A stretch of DNA of 64,000 nucleotides, taken from Streptomyces sp. NBC_01471 (GTDB lineage Bacteria > Actinomycetota > Actinomycetes > Streptomycetales > Streptomycetaceae). Below are positions 1 to 8,842 of the stretch, one piece after another. The stretch is from NCBI RefSeq assembly GCF_041438865.1, contig NZ_CP109450.1:1839001-1903000 (forward strand), in the 5' to 3' direction. The position numbers and the translations under genes are program-made. The stretch's first letter is position 1, and each line of letters starts with the position of its first letter. Under the pieces are notes generated by a model that saw nothing but the letters and a program-made list of their open reading frames with translations, ran no database searches and was not told where the DNA came from.

Positions 1-1121
1 AGACGATCAACGCGGTGACCGGTGCGTACGCGCTCCTCACCGTGCTCGACATCTGCTTCGGCATCCACAGCAGCACCCCGCTGATCATCGTGACCCTGCT
101 GCTGTTCGTCGCCGCCACCTTCCTGATCTCGGGTCTCGGCATCAACGCCCTGCATGTGTGCAACAAGTGGTCCACGTACCTCTTCGGGATCTTCTCCGTC
201 CTGGTGCTGGTCTACCTGATCGCCGACACCGACTGGTCCGCCGTCTTCGCCAAGCCGGCCGGCACCACCGCCTCCCTGGTCGCGGGCATAGGACTGATCG
301 CCGCCGGTGGCCTCAGCTGGGTCCCGACCGGTCCGGACTTCGCGCGGTACCTGCCGCGCCGCTCCTCCGGCGGGGGCATGATCGGCGCTTCCATCGGCGG
401 CGCGGGCATCGTCGTCCTGCCGATGGTGCTGATGGGCGCCGTGATGGCGGTCTCCACCCCGGACCTCGCGAACGCCTCCGACCCGGTCTCCTTCCTCGGC
501 AAGGTCCTGCCGATGTGGATCGCGGTGCCGTACCTGCTGATCGCCGTGGTCGGCATGGTTCTGATCAACGCGATGTCGATGTACTCGGCCGGCTTCACCG
601 CGCTGACGCTCGGCATCAAGGTGCCGCGCGCCTGGGCGGTCTCCGTGAACGCCGCGATCAGCGTGGTGCTCGGGCTGATCCTGATGCTGGCGGCGACGAG
701 CTTCCTCGGCTCCTTCGTCGCGTTCCTCTCCCTGCTCGCGGTGGCCTTCTCCGCCTGGATCGGGGTCTTCGGCGCGGACATGCTGCTCGGGCGCACCTAC
801 GACCCGGTGGCGCTGATGGACACCACCCGGACCAGCGCCTACTGGTACCGGGGCGGCTTCAGCCCCGCCGCCGTCATCGCCTGGCTCGTCGCGCTGGTCA
901 CCGGGATGCTGTTCACCACCGCGGGCACAGCGGGCTCCGCCTGGTTCACCGGACCGTTCGCGGACAGCTGGCTCGGCCGCAACGGCCTCGGCTGGGTCGT
1001 CACCATCCTGGTCTCGGGCGTGCTCTACGCCGTGCTCCCGAAGCCCGGGCCGAAGGGACGGCCCGGCGCCGCGGGCCAGGGTCCCGACGCCGACCGTGAG
1101 CCCGCGACCCTACCTATCTGA
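1..1121 (+). CDS. NCS1-family cytosine/purine permease, 3' part
   Basis: The frame is already open at the window edge, so the start and the first membrane segments are missing. The visible ~373 residues form a chain of hydrophobic segments joined by short loops, as expected for the later part of a 12-helix NCS1 transporter. The loop carrying GPDFARYLP resembles the conserved PDFxRY loop of cytosine permeases. The last ~30 residues are polar (GPKGRPGAAG and onward) and should be cytoplasmic. The likely role is proton- or sodium-coupled uptake of a nucleobase at the cytoplasmic membrane; the exact substrate cannot be read. The next gene follows on the same strand after an 11-bp hairpin. Confidence 0.8.
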   Translation, partial: TINAVTGAYALLTVLDICFGIHSSTPLIIVTLLLFVAATFLISGLGINALHVCNKWSTYLFGIFSVLVLVYLIADTDWSAVFAKPAGTTASLVAGIGLIAAGGLSWVPTGPDFARYLPRRSSGGGMIGASIGGAGIVVLPMVLMGAVMAVSTPDLANASDPVSFLGKVLPMWIAVPYLLIAVVGMVLINAMSMYSAGFTALTLGIKVPRAWAVSVNAAISVVLGLILMLAATSFLGSFVAFLSLLAVAFSAWIGVFGADMLLGRTYDPVALMDTTRTSAYWYRGGFSPAAVIAWLVALVTGMLFTTAGTAGSAWFTGPFADSWLGRNGLGWVVTILVSGVLYAVLPKPGPKGRPGAAGQGPDADREPATLPI

Positions 1122-1139
1122 CGCGACGTCAGCTACCGT

Positions 1140-1172
1140 CCCCCTTCGCCAGCTCCCACCCGGCGAAGGGGG
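1140..1172 (+). promoter_or_regulatory. 11-bp perfect hairpin covering the ribosome binding site of the next gene
   Basis: CCCCCTTCGCC (1140-1150) is perfectly complementary to GGCGAAGGGGG (1162-1172) with an 11-nt loop. The right arm holds the Shine-Dalgarno sequence (GAAGGGGG), which ends ten bases before the ATG at 1183. It could terminate permease transcripts or mask the ribosome site of the oxidoreductase gene. No T-tract follows. Confidence 0.6.
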
Positions 1173-1182
1173 ACTTCCCGTC

Positions 1183-2163
1183 ATGGCCTTCACAGTCGTC
1201 AGGTTCAATCTCGTCGATCCGCGGGCGACCCCCGAGTCACTCTCCGCCCGCTACCGCACCGCCCTGGAGATGGCCGCTTACGCCGACGACCACGGCGTCG
1301 ACACCGTCCAGACCGAGGAACACCACGGCGTCGGCAACAACTGGCTGCCCTCCCCGTTCGTCTTCGCGGGCTCCGTCTTCGGAGCCACCCGCCGGATCGC
1401 GGTCACCGTCTCCGCGATCATCGGTCCGCTCTACGACCCGCTGCGGCTCGCGGAGGACATCGCGGTCCTCGATCTGATCGGCGCGGGCCGCCTGGTCACG
1501 GTGGCGGGCATCGGCTACCGGCCCGACGAGTACGCGCAGCAGGGTGTCGAGTGGACCCGGCGCGGCCGGCTCCAGGACGAACTCCTCGAAACCCTGCTGG
1601 CCGCGTGGACGGGCGAGCCGTTCGCGTACCGGGGGCGTACGGTGCGGGTCACCCCGCGCCCGTACACCAGCCCGCACCCGCTGCTGCTCGTCGGCGGATC
1701 GTCCCGGGCGGCGGCCCGCCGGGCGGCGCGGCTGGGACTGCCGCTGTTCCCGAGCGCGTATCTGCCGGATCTGGAGGCGTACTACCACCAGCAGCGCGTG
1801 GAGTACGGGACCGAGGGCTTCTGCATGATGCCGGAGGCCGAGACCCCGCTGCTGCACATCGCGGAGGATCCCGACCGGGCCTGGGCCGAGTACGGCGAGT
1901 ACTTCCTGCACGAGGCGCGCACGTACTCCTCCTGGCAGTCGTCGGACATCCACTCCGCGGTCCGTTCGGCGGCGGAGACGGTGGACGGGCTGCGTGCGGA
2001 GGGCGTCTACCGGATCGTCACCCCGGACGCGTGCGTGGCCCTGGCCGAGGGCGGCGCCGGAAGCCTCGTGCTGCATCCGCTGTGCGGCGGGATACCGGTG
2101 GACGAGGGCTGGCGCAGTCTGCGTCTGTTCGCGGAACGCGTGCTGCCCCGGCTCAAGGACTGA
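1183..2163 (+). CDS. Luciferase-like monooxygenase family (LLM class) flavin-dependent oxidoreductase
   Basis: This 326-residue protein has the bacterial luciferase-like TIM-barrel pattern: an early TEEHHG segment, FVFAGSVFGATRRI, the YDPLRLAEDIAVLDLIGAGR segment and a later PLLLVGGSS phosphate-loop strand. Such enzymes use FMN or F420; the cofactor cannot be decided here. An upstream in-frame ATG at 1096 overlaps the permease end and has no good ribosome site, whereas the ATG at 1183 follows GAAGGGGG at a good distance, so the shorter form is chosen. Its ribosome site lies in a hairpin arm. It converges with glcP, leaving about 30 bases between the genes. Substrate unknown. Confidence 0.85.
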   Translation: MAFTVVRFNLVDPRATPESLSARYRTALEMAAYADDHGVDTVQTEEHHGVGNNWLPSPFVFAGSVFGATRRIAVTVSAIIGPLYDPLRLAEDIAVLDLIGAGRLVTVAGIGYRPDEYAQQGVEWTRRGRLQDELLETLLAAWTGEPFAYRGRTVRVTPRPYTSPHPLLLVGGSSRAAARRAARLGLPLFPSAYLPDLEAYYHQQRVEYGTEGFCMMPEAETPLLHIAEDPDRAWAEYGEYFLHEARTYSSWQSSDIHSAVRSAAETVDGLRAEGVYRIVTPDACVALAEGGAGSLVLHPLCGGIPVDEGWRSLRLFAERVLPRLKD

Positions 2164-2193
2164 GCAGGGGCAGCACGGTGCGGTCCGGGGTCG

Positions 2194-3612
2194 TCAGCCC
2201 ATCTCCTCCAGCGTCTTGCCCTTGGTCTCCTTCACGAACAGCAGCACGAAGGGGATCGAGAGCACGGCGAAGACCGTGTAGATCACGTACGTCGCGGAGA
2301 GGTTCCAGTCGGAGAGGCTCGGGAAGCTGGCCGTGATCGCCCAGTTGGCGATCCACTGGGCCGAAGCGGCCACCCCGAGGGCGGCGGCGCGGATCTTGTT
2401 CGGGAACATCTCGCCGAGGAAGACCCAGACGACGACACCCCACGACATCGCGAAGAAGAACACGAACCAGTGGGCGGCGATGAGCGCGACCCAGCCCTGG
2501 ACGCTCGGCAGCTTGCCGCCGACGAGATGGTACGAGAACGCCCAGGCCTCCAGCGCGAGCCCGATGACCATGCCCACGGAGCCGATCAGCACGAGCGGGC
2601 GGCGACCGATCCGGTCGACGAGGACCATGGCGACCACGGTGCCGATGATGTTGATGATGGAGGTGGTGAACGAGTACAGGAACGAGGTCGACGGGTCGAT
2701 GCCCACGGACTGCCACAGGGTCGCGGAGTAGTAGAAGGCGACGTTGATGCCGACCAGTTGCTGGAAGGCCGAGAGGCCGATACCGATCCAGACGATGCGT
2801 TTGAAGTAGAAGCCCCCGCCCAGCAGGTCCTTGAACGTCGACTTGTGCTCGCGCTTCATGGCGAGCCGGATCTCCTGCACCCGGGCGTCGAGATCGATGT
2901 GCTCCCCCTCGACCTCGGAGAGCACCTTCCTGGCCCGGTCCGCCTTGCCCGCCTGGATCAGGTAGCGGGGCGACTCGGGGATCGCGAAGGAGAGCAGCCC
3001 GTAGATGACGGCCGGGATCACCATGACGCCGAGCATGAGCTGCCAGGCCTCGACGCCCAGCAGCTTCCCCCGCTGGTTTCCGTTCGCGGTCTGGAGGATG
3101 CCGTAGTTGACGAGCTGCGAGATGGCGATGCCGATGACGATGGCCGCCTGCTGGAAGGACCCGAGCCGGCCCCGGTACGCGGGCGGGGACACCTCGGCGA
3201 TGTAGGCGGGGCCGATGACCGAGGCCATTCCGATGCCGAAACCGCCGATGATGCGCCAGAGGGCCAGGTCCCACAGGGCGAAGGGGAGCGCGGAGCCGAC
3301 GGCGCTGATGGTGAACAGTACGGACGCGATCTGCATGCAGCGGATGCGCCCGATGCGGTCGGCGATGCGGCCGGCCGTCGCCGCGCCGATCGCACAGCCG
3401 ATCAGGGCGACGGCGATGACCTGGGCGAGGGTCGCCGAACCGACGTCGTACTTGCCGCGGATGCCCTCGACCGCTCCGTTGATCACCGAGCTGTCGTAGC
3501 CGAACAGGAAACCGCCCATCGCGGCCGCCGCCGTGATGAAGACGACGTGGGCGAGGTGCTCCGGGGCAGCGGGGCTGCCTCCGGCCTGCGGTGTGTTCGC
3601 CGTGCTGGTCAC
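2194..3612 (-). CDS. glcP: Glucose permease GlcP, MFS sugar porter
   Basis: A 472-residue major facilitator of the sugar porter subfamily. It shows GYDSSVINGA in helix 1, the loop motif GRIADRIGRI between helices 2 and 3, PESPRYL at the end of the N-half, QQLVGIN in helix 7 and a C-terminal VKETKGKTLEEM signature. The GTG at 3612 is preceded by GAGGAG and gives the length I recall for S. coelicolor GlcP; the frame stays open upstream to 3690 without a better site. It imports glucose by proton symport, the main glucose route in Streptomyces, where it also feeds glucose kinase-dependent repression. It lies downstream of smc on the same strand, 130 bases away. Confidence 0.9.
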   Translation of the reverse strand: MTSTANTPQAGGSPAAPEHLAHVVFITAAAAMGGFLFGYDSSVINGAVEGIRGKYDVGSATLAQVIAVALIGCAIGAATAGRIADRIGRIRCMQIASVLFTISAVGSALPFALWDLALWRIIGGFGIGMASVIGPAYIAEVSPPAYRGRLGSFQQAAIVIGIAISQLVNYGILQTANGNQRGKLLGVEAWQLMLGVMVIPAVIYGLLSFAIPESPRYLIQAGKADRARKVLSEVEGEHIDLDARVQEIRLAMKREHKSTFKDLLGGGFYFKRIVWIGIGLSAFQQLVGINVAFYYSATLWQSVGIDPSTSFLYSFTTSIINIIGTVVAMVLVDRIGRRPLVLIGSVGMVIGLALEAWAFSYHLVGGKLPSVQGWVALIAAHWFVFFFAMSWGVVVWVFLGEMFPNKIRAAALGVAASAQWIANWAITASFPSLSDWNLSATYVIYTVFAVLSIPFVLLFVKETKGKTLEEMG

Positions 3613-3743
3613 ATGAGCTCCTCGGGCCCGTCCGCGATGACGGCCATGGGGGTACGAGCCCCTCCAGTTGCGCACAGCTTCCGGGCGCACACCACTTGGG
3701 GACCGCTCCGCCTGAGGGCCACTCAGAACGGCCCGGGCCCGGC

Positions 3744-6700
3744 TCAGCGCAGGCGCTGGCTGATCACCTTGGAGACCCCGTCGCCCTGCATGGAGACGCC
3801 GTAGAGCGCGTCGGCCACCTCCATCGTCCGCTTCTGGTGAGTGATCACGATGAGCTGGGAGCTCTCCTGGAGCTCCTCCATGATCCGGATCAGCCGCTGG
3901 AGGTTGGTGTCGTCGAGCGCGGCCTCCACCTCGTCCATCACGTAGAACGGACTGGGCCTGGCCTTGAAGATCGACACCAGCAGGGCCACGGCGGTCAGTG
4001 ACCGCTCCCCGCCGGAGAGCAGCGAGAGGCGCTTGACCTTCTTGCCCGGCGGCCGGGCCTCGACGTCCACGCCGGTGGTGAGCATGTTGCCCGGGTCGGT
4101 CAGGATCAGCCGCCCGTCGCCGCCGGGGAAGAGCCGGGCGAAGACCCCTTCGAACTCGCGTGCGGTGTCGCGGTACGCCTCGGTGAAGACCTGCTCGACC
4201 CGCTCGTCGACCTCCTTGACCACCAGCAGGAGGTCGGCCCGCGTCTTCTTCAGGTCCTCCAGCTGCTCGGAGAGGAACTTGTGCCGCTCCTCCAGCGCGG
4301 AGAACTCCTCCAGGGCGAGCGGATTCACCTTTCCGAGTTGCTGGTACGCCCGTTCGGCCGACCTGAGCCGCTTCTCCTGCCCGGCCCGGTCGAAGGGGAC
4401 CGGCTGGTTCCGCGGATCGTCCGGATCGTCGGGCAGCTCCTCCCCCTCGGCGGCCGGGGACGGCGGCACCGGCTGGTCCGGGCCGTAGTCGGCGACCAGC
4501 CCGGCCGGCTCCACGCCCAGCTCCTCCAGGGCCCTGGTCTCCAGCTGCTCGATCCGCAGCCGCTTCTCGGCGCCGAGCACCTCACCGCGGTGCACCGAGT
4601 CGGTGAGCCGGTCCAGTTCGGCCTTGAGGTCACGGCCCCGGTTCCGCTCGGCGGCCAGCTCCTGCTCGCGCCCGGCCTTCGCGGCCTCGGCGGCCGCTCG
4701 CTCCTGCTCGGCGCGGACCAGCGACACCTCAACGTGGGCGAGCAGCTGGCGCGCCCCGTCCGCGACCGCCGACGCGACCGCGGCCTCGTGGCGCAGCCGG
4801 GCGCGGCGCTGCTCGGCGCGCACCCGGGCCTCACGCTCGGCGCGCGCTCCCCGGTCGAGTGCTTCGGCCCGCCCCGCGAGCCCCTTCACCCTCTCCTCAT
4901 GGGTACGGGCCTGGAGCATGGCCTCCATGTCGGTCTGCCGGGCGTTGGCGCCGTCGGCGGCGAGCCGGTCCCGTACGGAGGTGTCCGGCTCCTCCTCCAT
5001 CGGTGACTCCTCGGCCACCAGCAGCCGTTCGGCCAGCTCCTCGGCCTCCCCGGTCGCGCGCTCCAGGGCCTCCTGGGCCTTGGCGGCGGCCGCCGCCGAC
5101 CGCTCGGCCTCGCCCGCCGCGCCCCGGGCCTGCCCGGCGAGGCGCCCGAGCTGCTGGGCGACACCGGACTTCTCCCGGTCGGCGGTGCGCCGCAGCTCCG
5201 CCAGCTCGTCGACGAGCGCCGCGCACTCCGCGCGCCGCCCGGCCGCGGCGCGCTGCGCGCCGGCCAGCTCCTCGCACCGTACGGCCAGCTCGGCAAGCCC
5301 GGCGGCGGCCTCGTCCACGGACGCCTGTACCTCCAGCAGACTGGGCGCACCGGCGGACCCGCCGTGCGCGAAGTGTGCTCCCAGGACATCGCCTTCGGCG
5401 GTCACGGCGGTCAGCCCGGGCCGTTCGGCGATCAGGTCCTCGGCGTCTTCGAGGGTGCCTACGACGACGATGTCGCGCAGCAGTCTGCGCACCCCGGGCA
5501 GCAGCTCGGCGGGGCCGCCGACCAGATCGACGGCGAAGGGCGCGGCGAGTGCGACGGCCGGGCGGCCGGGCCCGGTCCCGCCGGCCGCCTCGGGGCCGCT
5601 CCCCGCAGGGCCTCCGCTGCCGGGCGCACCGTCGCCGCCCCGGACCTCCGGCACTCCGGTGCCCGCCTGCCCCGGAACGGCCGTACGGGACGTGCCACCG
5701 GGCGTCGCGGCCTCCTGCCCCGGAAGCTCCTGTCCGGGGGCACCGGCGTGCGGCGGCCGGGCTTCGGTATGCGGTGGCCGGACCCCGCCGGCCGTGGACC
5801 CGGCCGGTCCGGTGGCCTGGCCGGGCAGTCCACCGGACCCGGACTCCCGCGACGGTACGGCGGCCACGCCGGGCAGCAGGGTCGCGCGGCCCGCGTCCTG
5901 CTTGCGCAACCTCCGGATCGCGTCCGCCGCGGTGGCCGTGTCGCGCACCGCGAGGGCGTCGGCCGCCACCCCCAGTGCGGCGGCCACCGGGACCTCGTAC
6001 CCGGCGGCCACCGTCAGCAGTTCCGCGACCGGGCCCAGCAGACCTGCCGGACGGTCGTCGGCTCCGAGCAGCACGCCCGTGCCGTCCTTGCGGCGCAGTC
6101 CGAGCGCCAGCGCCTCGTGCCGGGCCGCCAGCGCGGCCCGCTCGCGCTCGGCGGCCGTCGCGGACTCCCGGGACCCGGTGAGGGCGCTCTCCGCTTCCGC
6201 CAGCGCGGACTTCGCCGCGCTGTGCCGCTCGGCGAGTTCCAGGTCACCGGCGTCGAGTCCGTCGACCTCGGCCTTGAGCTGTTCGTACTCCTGCTGGGCC
6301 GCGGCGGCGCGCTCCTGCGCCCCGTCCCGCGCCTCGGCGAGCCGGTCGATCTCGGCCTGCGCCGAACCGGCTCTGCTGCGGGCCGCGTTGACCTGCCCGT
6401 TCAGCCGGGCGAGCCCCTCACGCCGGTCGGCGATGGCGCGGGCGGCGTCCCTGAGCCTGCGCTCCTCGGCGGCCAGCTCCCGTTCCAGCTCGGCCCGGTG
6501 CGCGGAGGTGTCCTCCAGTGCGCGCTCGGCGGACTCCAGCGCGGCCTCCAGCTCCGCCTCCTGCTCCCGGATCCTGGCGGCCTCGCGCTCCATGTCCTCG
6601 GGGTCACGGCCCCGCCGCTCCTCCTCGGGGGCGGCGGACGCGCTCTTCACCCGTGCGTCGGCGAGCGAGATCGTCCCGCGCACCCGCTCGGCCAGCTGCG

Positions 6701-7580
6701 ACAGCTCGTACCAGGTCTGCTGGGCCCGCTGGAGGCGCGGGGCGAGCCGGCGCACCTCGTCCTCCAGTCCGGCCTCGCGCGACAGGGCGGCCCTGAGTGC
6801 CTCCTCCGCCGTCTCCCGGCGCTCCTTCAGCGCGGCCTCGTCGGCGATCTCGCTCCGCAGCGCCCGGCGCATCGTCACCAGGTCGTCGGCGAGCAGCCGC
6901 AGCCGCGCGTCCCTGAGGTCGGCCTGGATGACAGCGGCACGCCGGGCGACCGCGGCCTGCCGCCCCAAGGGCTTGAGCTGGCGCCGCAGTTCATCGGTGA
7001 GGTCCTGGACACGGGCGAGGTTGGCCTGCATCGCGTCCAGCTTCCGCAGCGCCTTCTCCTTGCGCTTGCGGTGCTTCAGTACGCCGGCCGCCTCCTCGAT
7101 GAAGGCCCGGCGCCCCATCGGATCCGCGTGCAGTACGGAGTCGAGCTGGCCCTGCCCGACGATGACGTGCATCTCGCGGCCGATCCCGGAATCGGAGAGC
7201 AGTTCCTGGATGTCGAGCAGCCGGCAGGTGTCGCCGTTGATCTGGTACTCACTGCCGCCGTTGCGGAACATGATCCGCGTGATGGTGACTTCCGCGTACT
7301 CGATGGGCAGCGCACCGTCGGAGTTGTCGATGGTGAGCGAGACCTCGGCGCGGCCCAGCGGCGGGCGGCCGGTCGTCCCGGCGAAGATGACGTCTTCCAT
7401 CTTGCCGCCGCGCAGCGACTTGGCGCCCTGCTCCCCCATGACCCACGAGAGCGCGTCGACCACGTTGGACTTGCCGGATCCGTTGGGGCCCACGACACAG
7501 GTGATGCCGGGCTCGAACCGGAGGGTGGTGGCCGAGGCAAAGGATTTGAACCCGCGGAGGGTCATGGCCTTGAGGTGCAC
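3744..7580 (-). CDS. smc: Chromosome segregation/condensation ATPase SMC
   Basis: This 1278-residue protein starts MHLKAMTLRGFKSFASAT and has the Walker A site GPNGSGKSN at residues ~32-40. Long charged coiled-coil arms occupy about residues 170-500 and 700-1010 around a hinge. The ABC signature LSGGERSL and Walker B FYVMDEVEAALDD lie near the end. SMC with ScpA and ScpB compacts and aligns chromosomes at the origin. It is roughly 90 residues longer than the ~1186-residue S. coelicolor protein as I recall it. The excess matches a Gly/Pro-rich, low-complexity insertion in the hinge at residues ~570-680 (about 5545-5865). The head domains and catalytic motifs look intact. Confidence 0.97.
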   Translation of the reverse strand: MHLKAMTLRGFKSFASATTLRFEPGITCVVGPNGSGKSNVVDALSWVMGEQGAKSLRGGKMEDVIFAGTTGRPPLGRAEVSLTIDNSDGALPIEYAEVTITRIMFRNGGSEYQINGDTCRLLDIQELLSDSGIGREMHVIVGQGQLDSVLHADPMGRRAFIEEAAGVLKHRKRKEKALRKLDAMQANLARVQDLTDELRRQLKPLGRQAAVARRAAVIQADLRDARLRLLADDLVTMRRALRSEIADEAALKERRETAEEALRAALSREAGLEDEVRRLAPRLQRAQQTWYELSQLAERVRGTISLADARVKSASAAPEEERRGRDPEDMEREAARIREQEAELEAALESAERALEDTSAHRAELERELAAEERRLRDAARAIADRREGLARLNGQVNAARSRAGSAQAEIDRLAEARDGAQERAAAAQQEYEQLKAEVDGLDAGDLELAERHSAAKSALAEAESALTGSRESATAAERERAALAARHEALALGLRRKDGTGVLLGADDRPAGLLGPVAELLTVAAGYEVPVAAALGVAADALAVRDTATAADAIRRLRKQDAGRATLLPGVAAVPSRESGSGGLPGQATGPAGSTAGGVRPPHTEARPPHAGAPGQELPGQEAATPGGTSRTAVPGQAGTGVPEVRGGDGAPGSGGPAGSGPEAAGGTGPGRPAVALAAPFAVDLVGGPAELLPGVRRLLRDIVVVGTLEDAEDLIAERPGLTAVTAEGDVLGAHFAHGGSAGAPSLLEVQASVDEAAAGLAELAVRCEELAGAQRAAAGRRAECAALVDELAELRRTADREKSGVAQQLGRLAGQARGAAGEAERSAAAAAKAQEALERATGEAEELAERLLVAEESPMEEEPDTSVRDRLAADGANARQTDMEAMLQARTHEERVKGLAGRAEALDRGARAEREARVRAEQRRARLRHEAAVASAVADGARQLLAHVEVSLVRAEQERAAAEAAKAGREQELAAERNRGRDLKAELDRLTDSVHRGEVLGAEKRLRIEQLETRALEELGVEPAGLVADYGPDQPVPPSPAAEGEELPDDPDDPRNQPVPFDRAGQEKRLRSAERAYQQLGKVNPLALEEFSALEERHKFLSEQLEDLKKTRADLLLVVKEVDERVEQVFTEAYRDTAREFEGVFARLFPGGDGRLILTDPGNMLTTGVDVEARPPGKKVKRLSLLSGGERSLTAVALLVSIFKARPSPFYVMDEVEAALDDTNLQRLIRIMEELQESSQLIVITHQKRTMEVADALYGVSMQGDGVSKVISQRLR

Positions 7581-7726
7581 GCCGCCGGACTCTACCTTTC
7601 ACTGCCGGTTTCGCCCATGAAGGTGCAGGGCACATCAGACGGTAAAGGAACCACACACGGCAGTGCGTGACGGGGCAGTCCGTGAAGTGTTCGGTTCAGG
7701 ACCGGGGGAAAGAGCGGAAAAGAAAG

Positions 7727-7748
7727 AAGGGACGCCGAAGCGTCCCTT
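7727..7748 (-). terminator. Terminator of the small coiled-coil gene
   Basis: A 9-bp perfect stem (AAGGGACGC / GCGTCCCTT) with a CGAA loop. On the minus strand it is followed by a pyrimidine run (CTTTCTTTT). It lies ~70 bases beyond the stop of the 71-residue gene and ~150 bases ahead of smc, so smc probably has its own promoter. Confidence 0.7.
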
Positions 7749-7819
7749 GCATATCCTTGCGCATTGGATCTCAAGCGGCTGTACGGATCAGCCCGGCCGG
7801 TACCCTTGTGGGGTGTGGG

Positions 7820-8035
7820 TCAGGTGAGCGCAGGCTCCGCCTGGGGTACGTCCATGTCGATACCGTCGAGCAACGAGTCTCCGTGGTGCTGAACTGCGGC
7901 GGCCAGCGCGTCGTTCTCGGACTGAATCCGTACGAGCTCGGATTCGAGGTCCTGGACGCGCTGCTGGAGCCGTCGCATCTCGGAGAGAAGTCGCGGGTCG
8001 GAACCGCCGACGTAACCGAGAAGCGCCTTTGCCAT
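7820..8035 (-). CDS. Small coiled-coil protein of unknown function upstream of smc
   Basis: A 71-residue protein beginning MAKALLGYVGGSDPRLL, followed by a heptad-like stretch (residues ~17-45, MRRLQQRVQDLESELVRIQ) and an acidic tail. The ATG at 8035 has a GGAGGA ribosome site; the longer open frame upstream has no supporting start. No enzymatic motif is visible. The central helix suggests a coiled-coil dimer. It sits between acylphosphatase and smc on the same strand and ends in its own terminator, so it is probably a single-gene unit. I recall similar small hypothetical proteins in Streptomyces but know of no assigned function. Confidence 0.8.
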   Translation of the reverse strand: MAKALLGYVGGSDPRLLSEMRRLQQRVQDLESELVRIQSENDALAAAVQHHGDSLLDGIDMDVPQAEPALT

Positions 8036-8427
8036 GATGGATGGTCCTCCACACTGAGTGACCGACCGAAGAGTGGTGGGTCGTAGGGGGAATCGCACCC
8101 GCGGAACTCGGCAGCCTCTGTCTTGTCTGCTGTTTTCTCTGCTTTTCTCGCTGCCGAGCAGCTGAGGTGCGCGGGGCTTCCAGAGTCTCACCAAAAAGTT
8201 TGACGGTCAACACGATCACACCCCGTATCGATGGGCAGACCCGGGGGCACACGCCGGACGGTGTCCGGTGCGGCTCTCCTGCGGGGCCCAGGGGGCGTGG
8301 AGATCATTCCTACTGCGGCAGCCTGGCACGGAGAGCGCTTCTTGGCAACCACCAGGCATTTTCTGCCTCACGGATATGCCGGAGGCAGATCAGCAGGACC
8401 CCGCGGCCGCCGCCGGGACCGGCCCCG
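8036..8427. other. 392-base region between the small coiled-coil gene and acylphosphatase
   Basis: No convincing gene was found. The right part holds a hairpin that fits a terminator for acylphosphatase (8362-8389). Near 8200-8210 there is a short palindrome TTGAC-G-GTCAA, which on the minus strand could include a -35 element for the 71-residue gene; a clear -10 could not be placed. Confidence 0.5.
8362..8389 (-). terminator. Probable terminator of acylphosphatase gene
   Basis: TCTGCCTC (8362-8369) pairs with GAGGCAGA (8382-8389), and the inner CGG/CCG pairs extend the stem past a single bulged A. It lies ~40 bases downstream of the acylphosphatase stop on the minus strand. No strong T-run follows, which is common in high-GC genomes. 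Confidence 0.5.
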
Positions 8428-8709
8428 TCAACGGATTTCGAAGCTCTGGTAGACGTGCCGCGGAGTGTCCCAGATCTCAGTGACACCGTCGACGCGGCCG
8501 GGTGTGTCGGACGACCTCAGCCACTCCAGGAGAAGGTCGCACTTCTCCCGGGGTCCTTCGGCGACGACCTGCACCCTGCCGTCCTCCAGATTGAGGGCGA
8601 ATCCCGTGAGTCCGCCGATCCGCAGAGCGTTCGCCCTGGTGAACCAGCGGAACCCGACGCCCTGGACCTTGCCGCGCACCCAGGCGGCGAACCGTACATC
8701 TTCGTTCAT
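8428..8709 (-). CDS. acyP: Acylphosphatase
   Basis: A 93-residue single-domain protein with both family signatures: [13 protein letters not shown] near residues 12-24, holding the phosphate-binding loop and catalytic Arg, and [17 protein letters not shown] around residues 36-52, holding the catalytic Asn. It hydrolyses acyl phosphates in the cytoplasm. The length is typical. The gene is divergent from the CAP-domain gene with ~130 bases between them. Association with smc and mutM is conserved in actinobacteria and probably has no functional meaning. Confidence 0.95.
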   Translation of the reverse strand: MNEDVRFAAWVRGKVQGVGFRWFTRANALRIGGLTGFALNLEDGRVQVVAEGPREKCDLLLEWLRSSDTPGRVDGVTEIWDTPRHVYQSFEIR

Positions 8710-8842
8710 GTCTGCACGCTAACCGGCCAATTGCCCTGGCAGCACTTCGCCCCCATGCCCCATGGACTACAGTCCCGAGCCAACGAACTTCACCTGTACG
8801 GGTGAGCCGCGTCGACGCCGGCCACGAGGAAGGGCACCGCGC

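Noticed and set aside
4603..7620. Very long open frames antisense to smc (and similar ones opposite both cvnA genes, recG and the GH101 gene)
   Set aside because: They lie opposite clear genes, consist of Ser/Arg/Ala/Gly-rich text without domains, and are a normal effect of ~72% GC codon bias.
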